Of a stretch of DNA of 64,000 nucleotides, positions 7,715 through 15,812 are shown in pieces. A program made the position numbers and the translations under genes. This stretch comes from G963663315 sp965231905 (GTDB lineage Bacteria > Pseudomonadota > Gammaproteobacteria > Arenicellales > Poriferihabitantaceae): NCBI GenBank assembly GCA_965231905.1, contig CBDDOO010000001.1, positions 682,001-746,000 on the forward strand, in the 5' to 3' direction. Below the pieces are notes generated by a model. The model saw only the letters and a program-made list of their open reading frames with translations. It was not told where the DNA came from and did not search any database. The stretch's first letter is position 1. The number at the start of each line of letters is the position of its first letter.

Positions 7715-10492
7715 TCACGGCTTGCGGTAGATAATATCCGCGCCGTTTACCCGGTGGGCATGACCGGCCAGGATACTCGCGTCCAGTGTAAAAGTCGCCC
7801 CTCCAATCTGAATACTTGGCAAGGTAACATCGTTCAGGCGGATACTTTCCAGCTTGTTGAATTGCCCGGCGATATTGTCGGTTTTATCAGCCAGGATAAT
7901 ATCGCGGTCTTTCCCCCGATTGTCGCGGATGTTGTAGGTATCCGCGCCGCCGCCGCCACTCATGAAGTCGGAACCGGCATTCCCTCGCAGGTCATCATTG
8001 CCCGCGCCTCCAAGTATCCAGTCATTGCCGCCACCACCTCGCAGGAAGTCATCGCCTTCGCCTCCGTTCAGGTAGTCATTGCCAGCGCCACCGAACAGGC
8101 GATCATCGCCGAAACCTCCGTTCAGGAAGTCATCACCATTATCGCCGTACAGCTTGTCATTGCCCGCGCCACCGTACAGCGTATCATTGCCATTGAATCC
8201 TTGCAGGAAGTCCGCCGCGCCGCCGCCGGACAGCCAATCATCGCCCCAGCCGCCATATAGCCAGTCATCACCTTCGCCGCCGTGCATTTCGTCATCGCCC
8301 GTTTCTCCGAACAGCCAATCCCCGCCCCCGCCGCCTTGCAGGATGTCATCGCCTTCGCCGCCATACAGGATGTCAATACCGGCGGCGGTGTTCCTGTCCC
8401 AGTCGGCCCCGTCGCCGTACAGGATGTCATTGCCCGCGCCGCCGTACAGGATGTCATCGCCATCGCTGCCTCCCAGGTTGTCATCGCCCGCGCCGCCGCG
8501 CAGGGTGTCATCGCCATAGCTGCCGTTCAGGGTGTCATCGCCCGCGCCGCCGTACATATAGTCATCGCCAACTTCGCCCCAGTCTTCGCCGCCATGTAGC
8601 CAGTCATCGCCTTCGCCTCCGTGCAGTTCGTCATTGCCTTCGTCTCCGAACAGGAAGTCATCGCCAGCGCCGCCCCACAGTTCGTCAGTGCCATCGCCGC
8701 CAGTCAGCCTGTCATCGCCAACGCCGCCGTACAGCTTGTCATTGCCATCCATGCCGGCCAGTTCGTCATCGCCTTCTTCGCCGTACAGGTAGTCATCGCC
8801 TTCGTAGCCGTACAGCCAGTCAATGCCATCGTTGCCGTATAGCCTGTCATCGCCTTCGTAGCCGTACAGCCTGTCATGGCCAGCGCCGCCGTACAGCTTG
8901 TCATCGCCAACGCCGCCGATCAGCCTGTCATCGCCATTGTCGCCTTCCAGCCAGTCATCACCATCGTTGCCGAACAGCCAGTCATTGCCTTCGCCGCCTT
9001 CCAGCCTGTCATTGCCTTCGCCGCCTTCCAGCCTGTCATTGCCATCGCCGCCGTTCAGGATGTCATTGCCATCGTAGCCGTGCAGTTCGTCATCGCCATT
9101 GTCGCCGTACAGCTTGTCATCGCCCGCGCCTCCGTACAGCTTGTCATGGCCTTCGCCGCCGTTCAGGGTGTCATCGCCAGTGCCGCTGTACAGCCAGCCG
9201 CCGCCGCCGCTTCTCCATTGTGAGTCTCCGTACAGGTAGTCATCGCCAGCACCGCCGTTCAGGATGTCATGGCCAGCGCCGCCCCACAGTGCGTCAGTGC
9301 CATCGCCGCCATACAGCTTGTCATTGCCAGCGCCGCCTTGCATTTCGTCCTTGCCATTTTCGCCGTTCAGTATGTCATCGCCAGCACCACCGTTCAGGTA
9401 GTCAAGTTCGCCTTCGCCTCCGTACAGGGTGTCATCGCCCGCGCCGCCGTACATAAGGTCATCGCCACCGTCTCCGTACAGCTTGTCATTGCCATCGTTG
9501 CCGTACAGCCAGTCATGGCCAGCGCCGCCCCACAGTGCGTCAGTGCCATCGCCGCCATACAGCTTGTCATTGCCAGCGCCGCCTTGCATTAGCCCGTCAT
9601 TGCCTTCGCCGCCGTATAGCTGGTCATCGCCATTGCCGCCGTCCAGCCAACCATCATTGCCCCTGCCACCGTACAGGATGTCATTGCCATCGCCTCCAAG
9701 TATCCAGTCATCGCCATCGTTGCCTTCCAGCCAGTCATTGCCAGCGTTGCCGTACAGCTTGTCATCGCCATCGTTACCGTACAGGGTGTCATCGCCATCG
9801 CCGCCGCCCAGGTTGTCATCGCCTTCGCCGCCGTATAGCTGGTCATCGCCATCGTTACCGCGCAGCCCGTCATTGCCTTCGCCGCCGTATAGCTGGTCAT
9901 CGACATTGCCGCCGTACAGGACGTCAACGCCGTTCCCGCCGTACAGGGTGTTCGTGCCACCTAGCCCCCACAGCCTGTCATCGCCATTGTTGCCGTACAG
10001 GGTGTCATCGCCTTCGCCGCCGTACAGCTTGTCATCGCCTTCGCCGCCGTATAGCTGGTCATCGCCATTGCCGCCGTCCAGGAAGTCATCGCCATTGTCG
10101 CCTTCCAGCCAGTCATTGCCAGCGTTGCCGTACAGCTTGTCATCGCCATTGAATCCGCGCAGCCTGTCATTGCCTTCGCCGCCGTTCAGGTCATCATTGC
10201 CCGCGCCGCCCCACAGTTCGTCATCGCCATCGTTGCCGTACATAAGGTCATCGCCGTTCCCGCCGTACAGGGTGTCATCGCCATCGTTGCCCCACAGGGT
10301 GTCATTGCCAGCGCCGCCGTACATATAGTCATTGTTCGATGTTGCCGATGCCTTGCAGGTTTCCCCGCTTACACTCGCCCAACAGCCTAACTGGTTATCT
10401 TTCGCCCATCCGCCCGTTTGTGACTGGACGGCGAATACCGGCGCCAGAAGTATGATTAACGCCGCCAGTGTGATTATTCGTTTCATGGTCAT
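7715..10492 (-). CDS. RTX calcium-binding repeat protein with Sec-type signal peptide
   Basis: 925 residues. Residues 1-25 look like a cleavable Sec signal peptide (MTMKRIITLAALIILLAP, then AVQSQ). A short Cys-containing linker follows. From about residue 55 to 845 the protein is an almost pure array of nine-residue RTX repeats of the GGxGDDxLY type, which form calcium-binding beta-rolls. The last 80 residues are a non-repeated cap (ADTYNIRDNRGKDRD onward). Typical RTX proteins use a type I exporter with an uncleaved C-terminal signal; no such exporter is in the window. The start overlaps the stop of the upstream regulator-like gene as ATGA. The role could be adhesion, matrix or calcium buffering; this is inference. 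Confidence 0.85.
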   Translation of the reverse strand: MTMKRIITLAALIILLAPVFAVQSQTGGWAKDNQLGCWASVSGETCKASATSNNDYMYGGAGNDTLWGNDGDDTLYGGNGDDLMYGNDGDDELWGGAGNDDLNGGEGNDRLRGFNGDDKLYGNAGNDWLEGDNGDDFLDGGNGDDQLYGGEGDDKLYGGEGDDTLYGNNGDDRLWGLGGTNTLYGGNGVDVLYGGNVDDQLYGGEGNDGLRGNDGDDQLYGGEGDDNLGGGDGDDTLYGNDGDDKLYGNAGNDWLEGNDGDDWILGGDGNDILYGGRGNDGWLDGGNGDDQLYGGEGNDGLMQGGAGNDKLYGGDGTDALWGGAGHDWLYGNDGNDKLYGDGGDDLMYGGAGDDTLYGGEGELDYLNGGAGDDILNGENGKDEMQGGAGNDKLYGGDGTDALWGGAGHDILNGGAGDDYLYGDSQWRSGGGGWLYSGTGDDTLNGGEGHDKLYGGAGDDKLYGDNGDDELHGYDGNDILNGGDGNDRLEGGEGNDRLEGGEGNDWLFGNDGDDWLEGDNGDDRLIGGVGDDKLYGGAGHDRLYGYEGDDRLYGNDGIDWLYGYEGDDYLYGEEGDDELAGMDGNDKLYGGVGDDRLTGGDGTDELWGGAGDDFLFGDEGNDELHGGEGDDWLHGGEDWGEVGDDYMYGGAGDDTLNGSYGDDTLRGGAGDDNLGGSDGDDILYGGAGNDILYGDGADWDRNTAAGIDILYGGEGDDILQGGGGGDWLFGETGDDEMHGGEGDDWLYGGWGDDWLSGGGAADFLQGFNGNDTLYGGAGNDKLYGDNGDDFLNGGFGDDRLFGGAGNDYLNGGEGDDFLRGGGGNDWILGGAGNDDLRGNAGSDFMSGGGGADTYNIRDNRGKDRDIILADKTDNIAGQFNKLESIRLNDVTLPSIQIGGATFTLDASILAGHAHRVNGADIIYRKP
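7958..10330 (-). repeat. Long tandem array of RTX nonapeptide repeats
   Basis: About 2.4 kb of imperfect 27-base units within the RTX gene, each encoding a nine-residue G-G-x-G-[N/D]-D-x-L-x unit. Some longer blocks are nearly duplicated: the stretch encoding MQGGAGNDKLYGGDGTDALW occurs twice (around 9274-9345 and 9526-9600). This indicates growth by internal duplication. Confidence 0.9.
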
Positions 10493-10824
10493 GTTCCCGG
10501 TTGTTGTTGGTTGTTGTCAGTGGTGTGGTTCGGTTCGGTTGGTCTGATCTTCCATCCGCCGTTGTCCGTCCGCTTGATCAGAATGCTGTCTTCGTCTTCA
10601 AGGTCGCGCCGGAGACAGGTGGCAAACCTGATCAGTCGTTCAATGGTGGCCGCCTTCGATATGCCTTTGTACTTCGCCAGTTCGTCCAGTTCAATCAAAC
10701 GGTCTCGATGCAAACGGTATGTTCTCGACAAGCGTACCGGGTCGCCGGGTTTCACTCGATCGGACTGTTTCGGTCGCTTCGGTCGCTCCGGATAGAGTTC
10801 TTTCAGTCTGATTATCCTGTGCAT
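10489..10824 (-). CDS. Ribbon-helix-helix-like small protein
   Basis: 111 residues. A basic, proline-rich N-terminus is followed by a segment around residues 35-68 (TYRLHRDRLIELDELAKYKG, then ISKAATIERLIRFA). Its pattern, a short strand, a helix, the turn and a second helix, resembles ribbon-helix-helix DNA-binding proteins. The C-terminal tail is hydrophilic (NHTTDNNQQQPGT). Its stop codon overlaps the ATG of the RTX gene (ATGA), which suggests coupled translation and perhaps control of the RTX operon. The fold is a by-eye guess and the regulatory role is inference. Confidence 0.55.
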   Translation of the reverse strand: MHRIIRLKELYPERPKRPKQSDRVKPGDPVRLSRTYRLHRDRLIELDELAKYKGISKAATIERLIRFATCLRRDLEDEDSILIKRTDNGGWKIRPTEPNHTTDNNQQQPGT

Positions 10825-10955
10825 ACGGGCAAGTGTAATGTATTTATGGATGCCTTGAAAACACCTATAAAGGCTTTATTCGGTGGTTTCAGGCACAAAA
10901 CAGGCTGAATTGTGCTTGTTTCAATCGGCACAAGCATTTTCCCCCGCGCTACGGG

Positions 10956-10989
10956 CTTTACATAATTCGTAGCTCAAAGTTATGTAAAG
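10956..10989. repeat. 10-bp perfect inverted repeat around a 14-base spacer
   Basis: CTTTACATAA (10956-10965) and TTATGTAAAG (10980-10989) are exact inverted copies. The element lies about 130 bases upstream of the ribbon-helix-helix-like gene, in the 175-base non-coding stretch between it and the next small open frame. It could be an operator or a recombinase site. The spacer is too long for a canonical dif site. Confidence 0.6.
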
Positions 10990-10998
10990 TTCCTATCG

Positions 10999-11199
10999 TC
11001 AATCCTCTGGTGGCCGCCCGATAATCACGCCGTCCCGCTCCATGTCCTCAAATACCTGTTCCCGGCTCTTGGCCTGTCCGGTCGCTGGTCGATTGCTGGA
11101 CGGCGCCGGTTGCTCAACCTCGCCGGGGTCGATGGTGGCCGGGTCGATGGTCTGCCCCTGGACTGTCTGCCAGGCTGTTTGTATCAAGGCTTCAATCAT
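10999..11199 (-). CDS. Possible small hypothetical protein
   Basis: 66 residues if started at the ATG at 11199 (MIEALIQTAWQTVQGQTIDP); the frame stays open upstream to 11340 but that part is rich in Cys/Arg and looks non-coding. The C-terminus SREQVFEDMERDGVIIGRPP has plausible protein composition. No family recognised. It is the only candidate gene in the 10825-11420 stretch. Confidence 0.35.
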   Translation of the reverse strand: MIEALIQTAWQTVQGQTIDPATIDPGEVEQPAPSSNRPATGQAKSREQVFEDMERDGVIIGRPPED

Positions 11200-11420
11200 C
11201 CGTGGTCGGGAGCCAACGCGCTGGATGATACGAGCGTCACGGATATTTGCGCAACGCCGACGGCACAATCTACATTGAGCGCCTGGGGCAACAATTGACA
11301 CGCGCTGGCACACTGAGTGAGCATGATGCCATGACTGCAATCAGCAATGCCTGACAGCGCCGATTTTTTGACAACACCTCACCATTCAGGCAGGATAGTT
11401 CAATCTGATGGAGAGCGAGA

Positions 11421-12671
11421 ATGAGCAATCAAAGTTTAAAGCGCCTGTTCACACCCGGCGCCGGAGTGGTGCCGCCTTATCTGGCTGGGCGAAAAGGCGA
11501 ACAGGAGTATTTTCAGGATTGTGTTGAAGGTTTGAAAACCAGGAACCCGATCAGTCAGGACTTAATCCTCTACGGCCCTCGTGGAAATGGTAAAACTGCC
11601 CTGCTTGGATACCTGCAGAAAGAGACCCTCCGCAAAGAAGGATCAAAGCTGGATATCCAGTGGGCTACTCCCGGTAGAATGGAGACTCCAACAGAATTTG
11701 ACAACACGCTGGCGGGCGTGAAAAGATTCCGGGATACATTCAAAAAGCTGATTGCTTCTGTCGGATATCAATCTGTATCAGCGGGCATTGAACTGGATTT
11801 ATCCGGTTCAGCAAGGATCGCAGAAGACCAGATCAGGAAGAAGTGTAAAAAGAAGCCATTTATCCTGATCATAGACGAGGCGCATACGCTGAAGCCCGAG
11901 GTTGGAAATTCCCTGCTGAACGCCAGCCAGACAGTCCGCCGGGAAGGCCATCCATTCCTGCTGGTACTGGCCGGCACTCCGAACCTGATGGCGGCGCTGG
12001 GAAAGAGCAACGCCTCCTTCTGGGGGCGTAGCAAGATACTCCCGTTAGGTCGCCTGTCACCCGAAGAAGCCGGGCAGGCGGTTACCGTGCCGTTGGAACA
12101 AGTCGGTATATCTTTCGCCCCCGGAGTGATTGATGAAATTGCAGGGCGTACCCATTGCTATCCATACTTCCTGCAAATCTGGGGAGACCGTATAGCTCGC
12201 AGGCTGGACCAAACCGGACAGACCGAGGTAACCCCAAAGACGCTCCGGGAAGTGGAGGCAGAAGCGCACAGAGAGCGCGATACCATGTATGAGACCCGCT
12301 TCGACGAGATAGAAAGAATGGGATTGCTGCCCGTGGCCAATAGCGTTGCGAATGCCTTTATCCAGCCCGGTTCGTCTACTTTGCATGGGAGCGTGTTGGA
12401 AGACGCGATTGCAAAAGGAATGGCAGGCGCGGATGAACCCGTCACGGATGGCCGTGTCCTGGAGCGGCTGGAGCAACTTTCCCACCTGGGGTATGTGTGG
12501 AAAACCGGAGGATATGATTACGAACCCGGTATCCCCAGCCTGATGACTTATGTACAGGGATATTCCCGGGTTCAGGGCAACGCCCCGGATGAGCCGTCGC
12601 CACTGAAAGAGCGCATCCAGAAATTACGGAAAGATCTGGCAAATGAACCAGACACCGGCATCGAGATGTAA
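11421..12671 (+). CDS. AAA/ORC1-like P-loop ATPase
   Basis: 416 residues, ATG preceded by GGAGAGCGAG. Walker A GPRGNGKT at residues 52-59, Walker B ILIIDEAH at about 148-155, and a sensor-like LLVLAGTPNL near 181-190 place it among AAA ATPases of the ORC1/TniB/STAND kind. The C-terminal ~150 residues (LLPVANSVANAFIQPGSSTL; GRVLERLEQLSHLGYVWKTG) look like a winged-helix domain that could bind DNA. No transposase subunits or replication proteins lie beside it. A TTGACA box occurs at 11368-11373, but no good -10 follows at normal spacing. Probable roles are DNA-linked or STAND-type signalling; not assignable further. Confidence 0.7.
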   Translation: MSNQSLKRLFTPGAGVVPPYLAGRKGEQEYFQDCVEGLKTRNPISQDLILYGPRGNGKTALLGYLQKETLRKEGSKLDIQWATPGRMETPTEFDNTLAGVKRFRDTFKKLIASVGYQSVSAGIELDLSGSARIAEDQIRKKCKKKPFILIIDEAHTLKPEVGNSLLNASQTVRREGHPFLLVLAGTPNLMAALGKSNASFWGRSKILPLGRLSPEEAGQAVTVPLEQVGISFAPGVIDEIAGRTHCYPYFLQIWGDRIARRLDQTGQTEVTPKTLREVEAEAHRERDTMYETRFDEIERMGLLPVANSVANAFIQPGSSTLHGSVLEDAIAKGMAGADEPVTDGRVLERLEQLSHLGYVWKTGGYDYEPGIPSLMTYVQGYSRVQGNAPDEPSPLKERIQKLRKDLANEPDTGIEM

Positions 12672-12697
12672 TCAACTATCCGTTCGATGTATGCAGC

Positions 12698-13017
12698 GAG
12701 ATGGATCCCGAACTGATGCTTGATCTCGCGCGTCGGGCGGCCGAGTTGATACTCCCGTGTCGCTGGGGATCGTGTGTTTCCGGGTCAATCCTGCGGGCGC
12801 CACAATCAACGAGCAAGCCCTGCATGATGTCAACAGGACGACGCTCGCTCGCGTGCTCTGGGAAGACCGGGCAATGATAACCTCGACTATGGTCAACGGC
12901 AAATTCTCTCTCCGACTCTGTATCATCAACCATAACACGACCTGGAACGATGTATGTGAGACCCTGGAGTTCATTGAGCGGGTCGGTAGGGAAGAGTTGT
13001 CGAAATCAGGCGGTTGA
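12698..13017 (+). pseudogene. C-terminal remnant of a PLP-dependent (aromatic amino acid/DDC-type) decarboxylase, frameshifted
   Basis: 12757-13017 encodes SLGIVCFRVNPAGATINEQ and then MITSTMVNGKFSLRLCIINH and TTWNDVCETLEFIERVG. This is the usual C-terminus of group II PLP decarboxylases. The preceding piece of the same domain (ELMLDLARRAAELILP, about 12710-12757) is in another frame; adding one base at 12757 joins them into the family pattern P-V-S-L-x-x-V-C-F-R. No N-terminal or PLP-lysine part is present; upstream is the ATPase gene. It is therefore a fragment of a larger gene, broken by a frameshift and truncated, possibly by arrival of the ATPase region. Confidence 0.75.
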
Positions 13018-13071
13018 AGCCTGACGCGGGAATCCGATACGGGAATCGGACTGCGCTTTCTCCGTACAGAG

Positions 13072-13491
13072 TTAATGCGGGATCACGGCGGTGACTTCAA
13101 TCTCCATCACCCATTCCGGGCGAGCCAGACCATTTACGATCAGCCCGGTAGAAACCGGGTATACGCCTTTCAGCCACTTGCCGATAGCCTGGTAGACATC
13201 GTCGCGGTAGGCGCGGTCGGTAATATAAACCTGTATACGGCAGATATGACTTAACTCCGACCCCGCTTCTTCGAGCAGTTGCTTTACATTTTGCATGGCC
13301 CGGTCAGCCTGGGCGAAGGGGGTCATATCTTCGATATTTTTAAAGTTATCAATATCCTGGCCGACCTGCCCGCGGACAAAAACCAGGGTTCCTTCGGCCT
13401 TGACCACCTGGCACAGGTCGTTGTCGAGTTTCTGGTTGGGATATGTTTCCCGGGTATTGAATTTCCGATAGCGCTGATGTGTTCGGGACAT
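13072..13491 (-). CDS. ridA: RidA/YjgF family protein
   Basis: 139 residues, ATG at 13491 with an AGGAG ribosome-binding site. Family features: FVRGQVGQD near residue 40, the helix MQNVKQLLEEAGSELSHICR, the strand VYITDRAYRDDVYQAIGKWL, and the C-terminal STGLIVNGLARPEWVMEIEV with the substrate-binding arginine of the R-P-E-W region. RidA-type proteins hydrolyse reactive enamine/imine intermediates released by PLP enzymes. The sequence fits a RidA subgroup member rather than archetypal RidA, so the exact substrate is open. It is divergent from aat. Confidence 0.85.
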   Translation of the reverse strand: MSRTHQRYRKFNTRETYPNQKLDNDLCQVVKAEGTLVFVRGQVGQDIDNFKNIEDMTPFAQADRAMQNVKQLLEEAGSELSHICRIQVYITDRAYRDDVYQAIGKWLKGVYPVSTGLIVNGLARPEWVMEIEVTAVIPH

Positions 13492-13610
13492 GGATTGGCT
13501 CCTGATGATTCCTTGCAGGCGAGGGTAATTTACGAAGTGAGCATATCATGCCGGGCATACATTTTCGCTCACATTGCAACAGGATTTCTCCTTATGATAC
13601 ATTGATTACC

Positions 13611-14405
13611 ATGATTGACGCAGACGATTTTCCGGATATTAGCGAAGCGTCCGAATATGGTCTGCTGGCGGTCGGCGGCAGCCTGACTCCCCGACGGCTG
13701 TTGTCTGCGTACAGCAAGGGAATCTTTCCCTGGTATAATGAAGATCAGCCGGTCCTGTGGTGGTCTCCGGATCCCCGATGCGTGCTTGTGCCTGACCACT
13801 TCCACCGTTCCAGGAGTCTGGCGAAGTCAATCCGGTCGCAGGGGTTTCGTTTCACCCTGGATTCGGCGTTTGAGCGGGTGATTCGGGCTTGCGCGGCGCC
13901 CGCCAGGGGGCGTCCGGAAACCTGGATCAGCGAGGATATGATCGCCGCCTATACTCGCCTGTATCACCTCGGCTTTGCCCATTCGGTGGAAACCTGGAAG
14001 GGCGACTGTCTGGCAGGCGGTCTGTATGGCGTCGCCATCGGCAGGATGTTTTTTGGTGAGAGTATGTTCAGTTCGGTCACCGATGCCTCCAAAGCGGCCT
14101 TGAGCTTTCTGGCGGCGATGCTGGATGAAACGGGATACCACCTGATTGACTGTCAGGTCACTTCCGACCATCTGCTGAGTCTGGGGGCGGAAGTCATTCC
14201 GCGCAGCGAGTTTATCAAGAGGCTTGAGCAGGCGTGTGGCCGTCACATCCGCCCGGGAAAGTGGCCGGGTGGAGCATCTGTGGGCTCCCGCGAAAGCGGG
14301 AGTGACGGAGTGGGAGATCCTGTGACCGAATCAGTCGCAGTCGCCGATGAAATCCTGGCCGGTTTCAAAGTCGAATATCCGGTCAAGCTGAAACTCGCTG
14401 ATTAG
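13611..14405 (+). CDS. aat: Leucyl/phenylalanyl-tRNA--protein transferase with extended C-terminus
   Basis: 264 residues from the ATG at 13611; an upstream in-frame start at 13548 is not needed for the family N-terminus. Typical Aat motifs: GLLAVGGSLTPRRLLSAYSK, GIFPWYNEDQPVLWWSPDPR, HSVETW with GGLYGVAIGRMFFGESMFS, and HLIDCQVTSDHLLSLGAEVI. It adds Leu or Phe to proteins with N-terminal Arg/Lys, marking them for ClpAP (N-degron pathway). After GRHIRPGKWP the protein runs on for about 45 residues. These start with sequence encoded by a palindromic repeat (14285-14302) and continue into the opposite-strand gene by 75 bases, so the tail probably arose by insertion and loss of the old stop. Confidence 0.93.
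   Translation: MIDADDFPDISEASEYGLLAVGGSLTPRRLLSAYSKGIFPWYNEDQPVLWWSPDPRCVLVPDHFHRSRSLAKSIRSQGFRFTLDSAFERVIRACAAPARGRPETWISEDMIAAYTRLYHLGFAHSVETWKGDCLAGGLYGVAIGRMFFGESMFSSVTDASKAALSFLAAMLDETGYHLIDCQVTSDHLLSLGAEVIPRSEFIKRLEQACGRHIRPGKWPGGASVGSRESGSDGVGDPVTESVAVADEILAGFKVEYPVKLKLAD
14285..14302. repeat. Short palindromic repeat CTCCCGC-GAAA-GCGGGAG
   Basis: Perfect 7-bp stem with a GAAA loop. It is followed by agtgacgg, a layout typical of dispersed palindromic repeats in many proteobacterial genomes. A related, slightly degenerate copy covers the first codons of ampG (47928-47943). Here it sits within the 3' end of aat. Confidence 0.7.
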
Positions 14406-14534
14406 CTGGTCCACGGCTTTCTGGCCATGTTCCCTGGCCACTTCGGTCAATATCAGTTGGGCCGAATGGCGATTGTAGGAACCGCCAAAGTCCGCCTGTA
14501 CCTTGATCAGTTGGCGCGCCTTGTCCAGAGTCAT
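14331..14534 (-). CDS. Small conserved hypothetical protein next to pfp
   Basis: 67 residues (MTLDKARQLIKVQADFGGSY, then NRHSAQLILTEVAREHGQKA). It begins 12 bases after the pfp stop on the same strand, so it is probably cotranscribed. I recall similar short proteins in other proteobacteria, but no function is known to me. No signal peptide or membrane segment; predicted helical and cytoplasmic. Its 3' end overlaps the extended 3' end of aat on the other strand by 75 bases. Confidence 0.7.
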   Translation of the reverse strand: MTLDKARQLIKVQADFGGSYNRHSAQLILTEVAREHGQKAVDQLISEFQLDRIFDFETGQDFIGDCD

Positions 14535-14546
14535 CTCATCCGGCCA

Positions 14547-15812
14547 TCATGGTTTGAAGTTTGCATGCAGTTTCTTCGCGACCGGCCGGTTCTGCAACCG
14601 GATGTAATCGGGCAGGCCGTTCCGGTAGGGGGGGTAATCTTCCCCTTGCACGAGCGGGAGCAGATAATCACGGCACTCCCGGGTGATCCCGAAGCCGTCT
14701 GCGCTGATAAAGTTTCGCGGCATCCTTTTCTCCACGTTGGCGACCTGGTTCAATTCCGTTTTACCGATTTCCCAGCGATAGGGGCTGTCGCTGACCCGAA
14801 CGATGGTTGGCATCACCGCATTTTCTCCATCCAGCGCCATTTCAACCGCGGCTTTGCCCAATTCATAAGCCTGATCGACATCGGTCTTCGAGGCGATATG
14901 CCGGGCAGAGCGTTGCAGATAATCCGCGACCGCCCAGTGGAATTTGTAGCCCAGATCCTGCTTTACCATATTTGCGACCACCGGAGCGACGCCACCGAGC
15001 TGGGCATGGCCAAAGGCGTCAACCAGTCCCTGATCCGACAAGAACCGGCCATTGGCGTCCATGACTCCTTCCGATACGACGATGGATACATACCCGTGTT
15101 TTTCAACCCGGCTTTTTACTTCGGCGATAAACCTTTCCCGGTCAAAGGGAATTTCGGGAAACAGGACAATAATGGGTATCGGGGTCTCGCTGTCGGATGC
15201 CAGGGCGCCGGCGGCCGCAATCCAGCCGGCGTGGCGGCCCATCACTTCCAGCACAAAAACGCGGGTTGAAGTCTTGGCCATCGAAGCCACGTCAAAGCTG
15301 GCTTCCCGGGTGGAGGTGGCGATATATTTCGCTACCGAACCGAAACCCGGGCAATTGTCGGTGACCGGCAGATCGTTATCCACGGTCTTCGGGATATGAA
15401 TCGCCTGGATCGGATAATTCAGGCGCCTGGACAACCCGGAAATCTTCAGGCAGGTATCCGCAGAGTCCCCACCGCCGTTATAGAAGAAATATTCGATCCG
15501 ATGCGCTTCGAAAACTTCGATCAGGCGTTCGTAATGTTGCCGGTGTTCGGACAGACTCCCCAGTTTATAGCGGCACGAACCAAATGCCCCGGACGGGGTA
15601 TGGCGCAGCCTGGCGATGGATTCATCCGATTCTTTCGAGGTGTCGATCAGGTCCTCGGTCAGGGCTCCGATAATGCCGTTTCGACCGGCGTAGACATTGC
15701 CGATCCGGTTCCTGTTTTTACGCGCGGTCTCGATCACGCCGGCAGCCGATGTGTTGATTACGGCGGTCACGCCGCCGGATTGCGCGTAAAACGCGTTTCT
15801 GGCCTCTGTCAT
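14547..15812 (-). CDS. pfp: PPi-dependent 6-phosphofructokinase
   Basis: 421 residues from the ATG at 15812, which overlaps the stop of the upstream gene (ATGA). Motifs: AQSGGVTAVINTSAAGVIET, the phosphate-donor loop NGGGDSADT, PKTVDNDLPVTDNCPGFGS, and EVMGRHAGWIAAAGAL. Lysine in PKTVDND (glycine in ATP enzymes) and aspartate in GGGDS are hallmarks of pyrophosphate-dependent enzymes. It reversibly phosphorylates fructose 6-phosphate with PPi and works in glycolysis or gluconeogenesis. The sequence resembles the type seen in Methylococcus-like gammaproteobacteria, which is compatible with a C1-linked lifestyle. Confidence 0.93.
   Translation of the reverse strand: MTEARNAFYAQSGGVTAVINTSAAGVIETARKNRNRIGNVYAGRNGIIGALTEDLIDTSKESDESIARLRHTPSGAFGSCRYKLGSLSEHRQHYERLIEVFEAHRIEYFFYNGGGDSADTCLKISGLSRRLNYPIQAIHIPKTVDNDLPVTDNCPGFGSVAKYIATSTREASFDVASMAKTSTRVFVLEVMGRHAGWIAAAGALASDSETPIPIIVLFPEIPFDRERFIAEVKSRVEKHGYVSIVVSEGVMDANGRFLSDQGLVDAFGHAQLGGVAPVVANMVKQDLGYKFHWAVADYLQRSARHIASKTDVDQAYELGKAAVEMALDGENAVMPTIVRVSDSPYRWEIGKTELNQVANVEKRMPRNFISADGFGITRECRDYLLPLVQGEDYPPYRNGLPDYIRLQNRPVAKKLHANFKP

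Noticed and set aside
7742..10328. Numerous long plus-strand open frames opposite the RTX gene
   Set aside because: All are low-complexity mirror readings of the 27-base repeats; the minus-strand protein has a signal peptide and family repeats.
7958..10330. Possible CRISPR or minisatellite array
   Set aside because: The repeats are contiguous coding units of 27 bases with no unique spacers, so this is an RTX protein array.
10956..10989. dif/XerCD recombination site
   Set aside because: The arms resemble dif half-sites superficially, but the spacer is 14 bases rather than 6 and no integrated element or duplicate site is nearby.
12757..13017. Treating the 86-codon frame as an intact small gene
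   Set aside because: It is only the C-terminal slice of a decarboxylase and the preceding slice is present in another frame, so it is a remnant.
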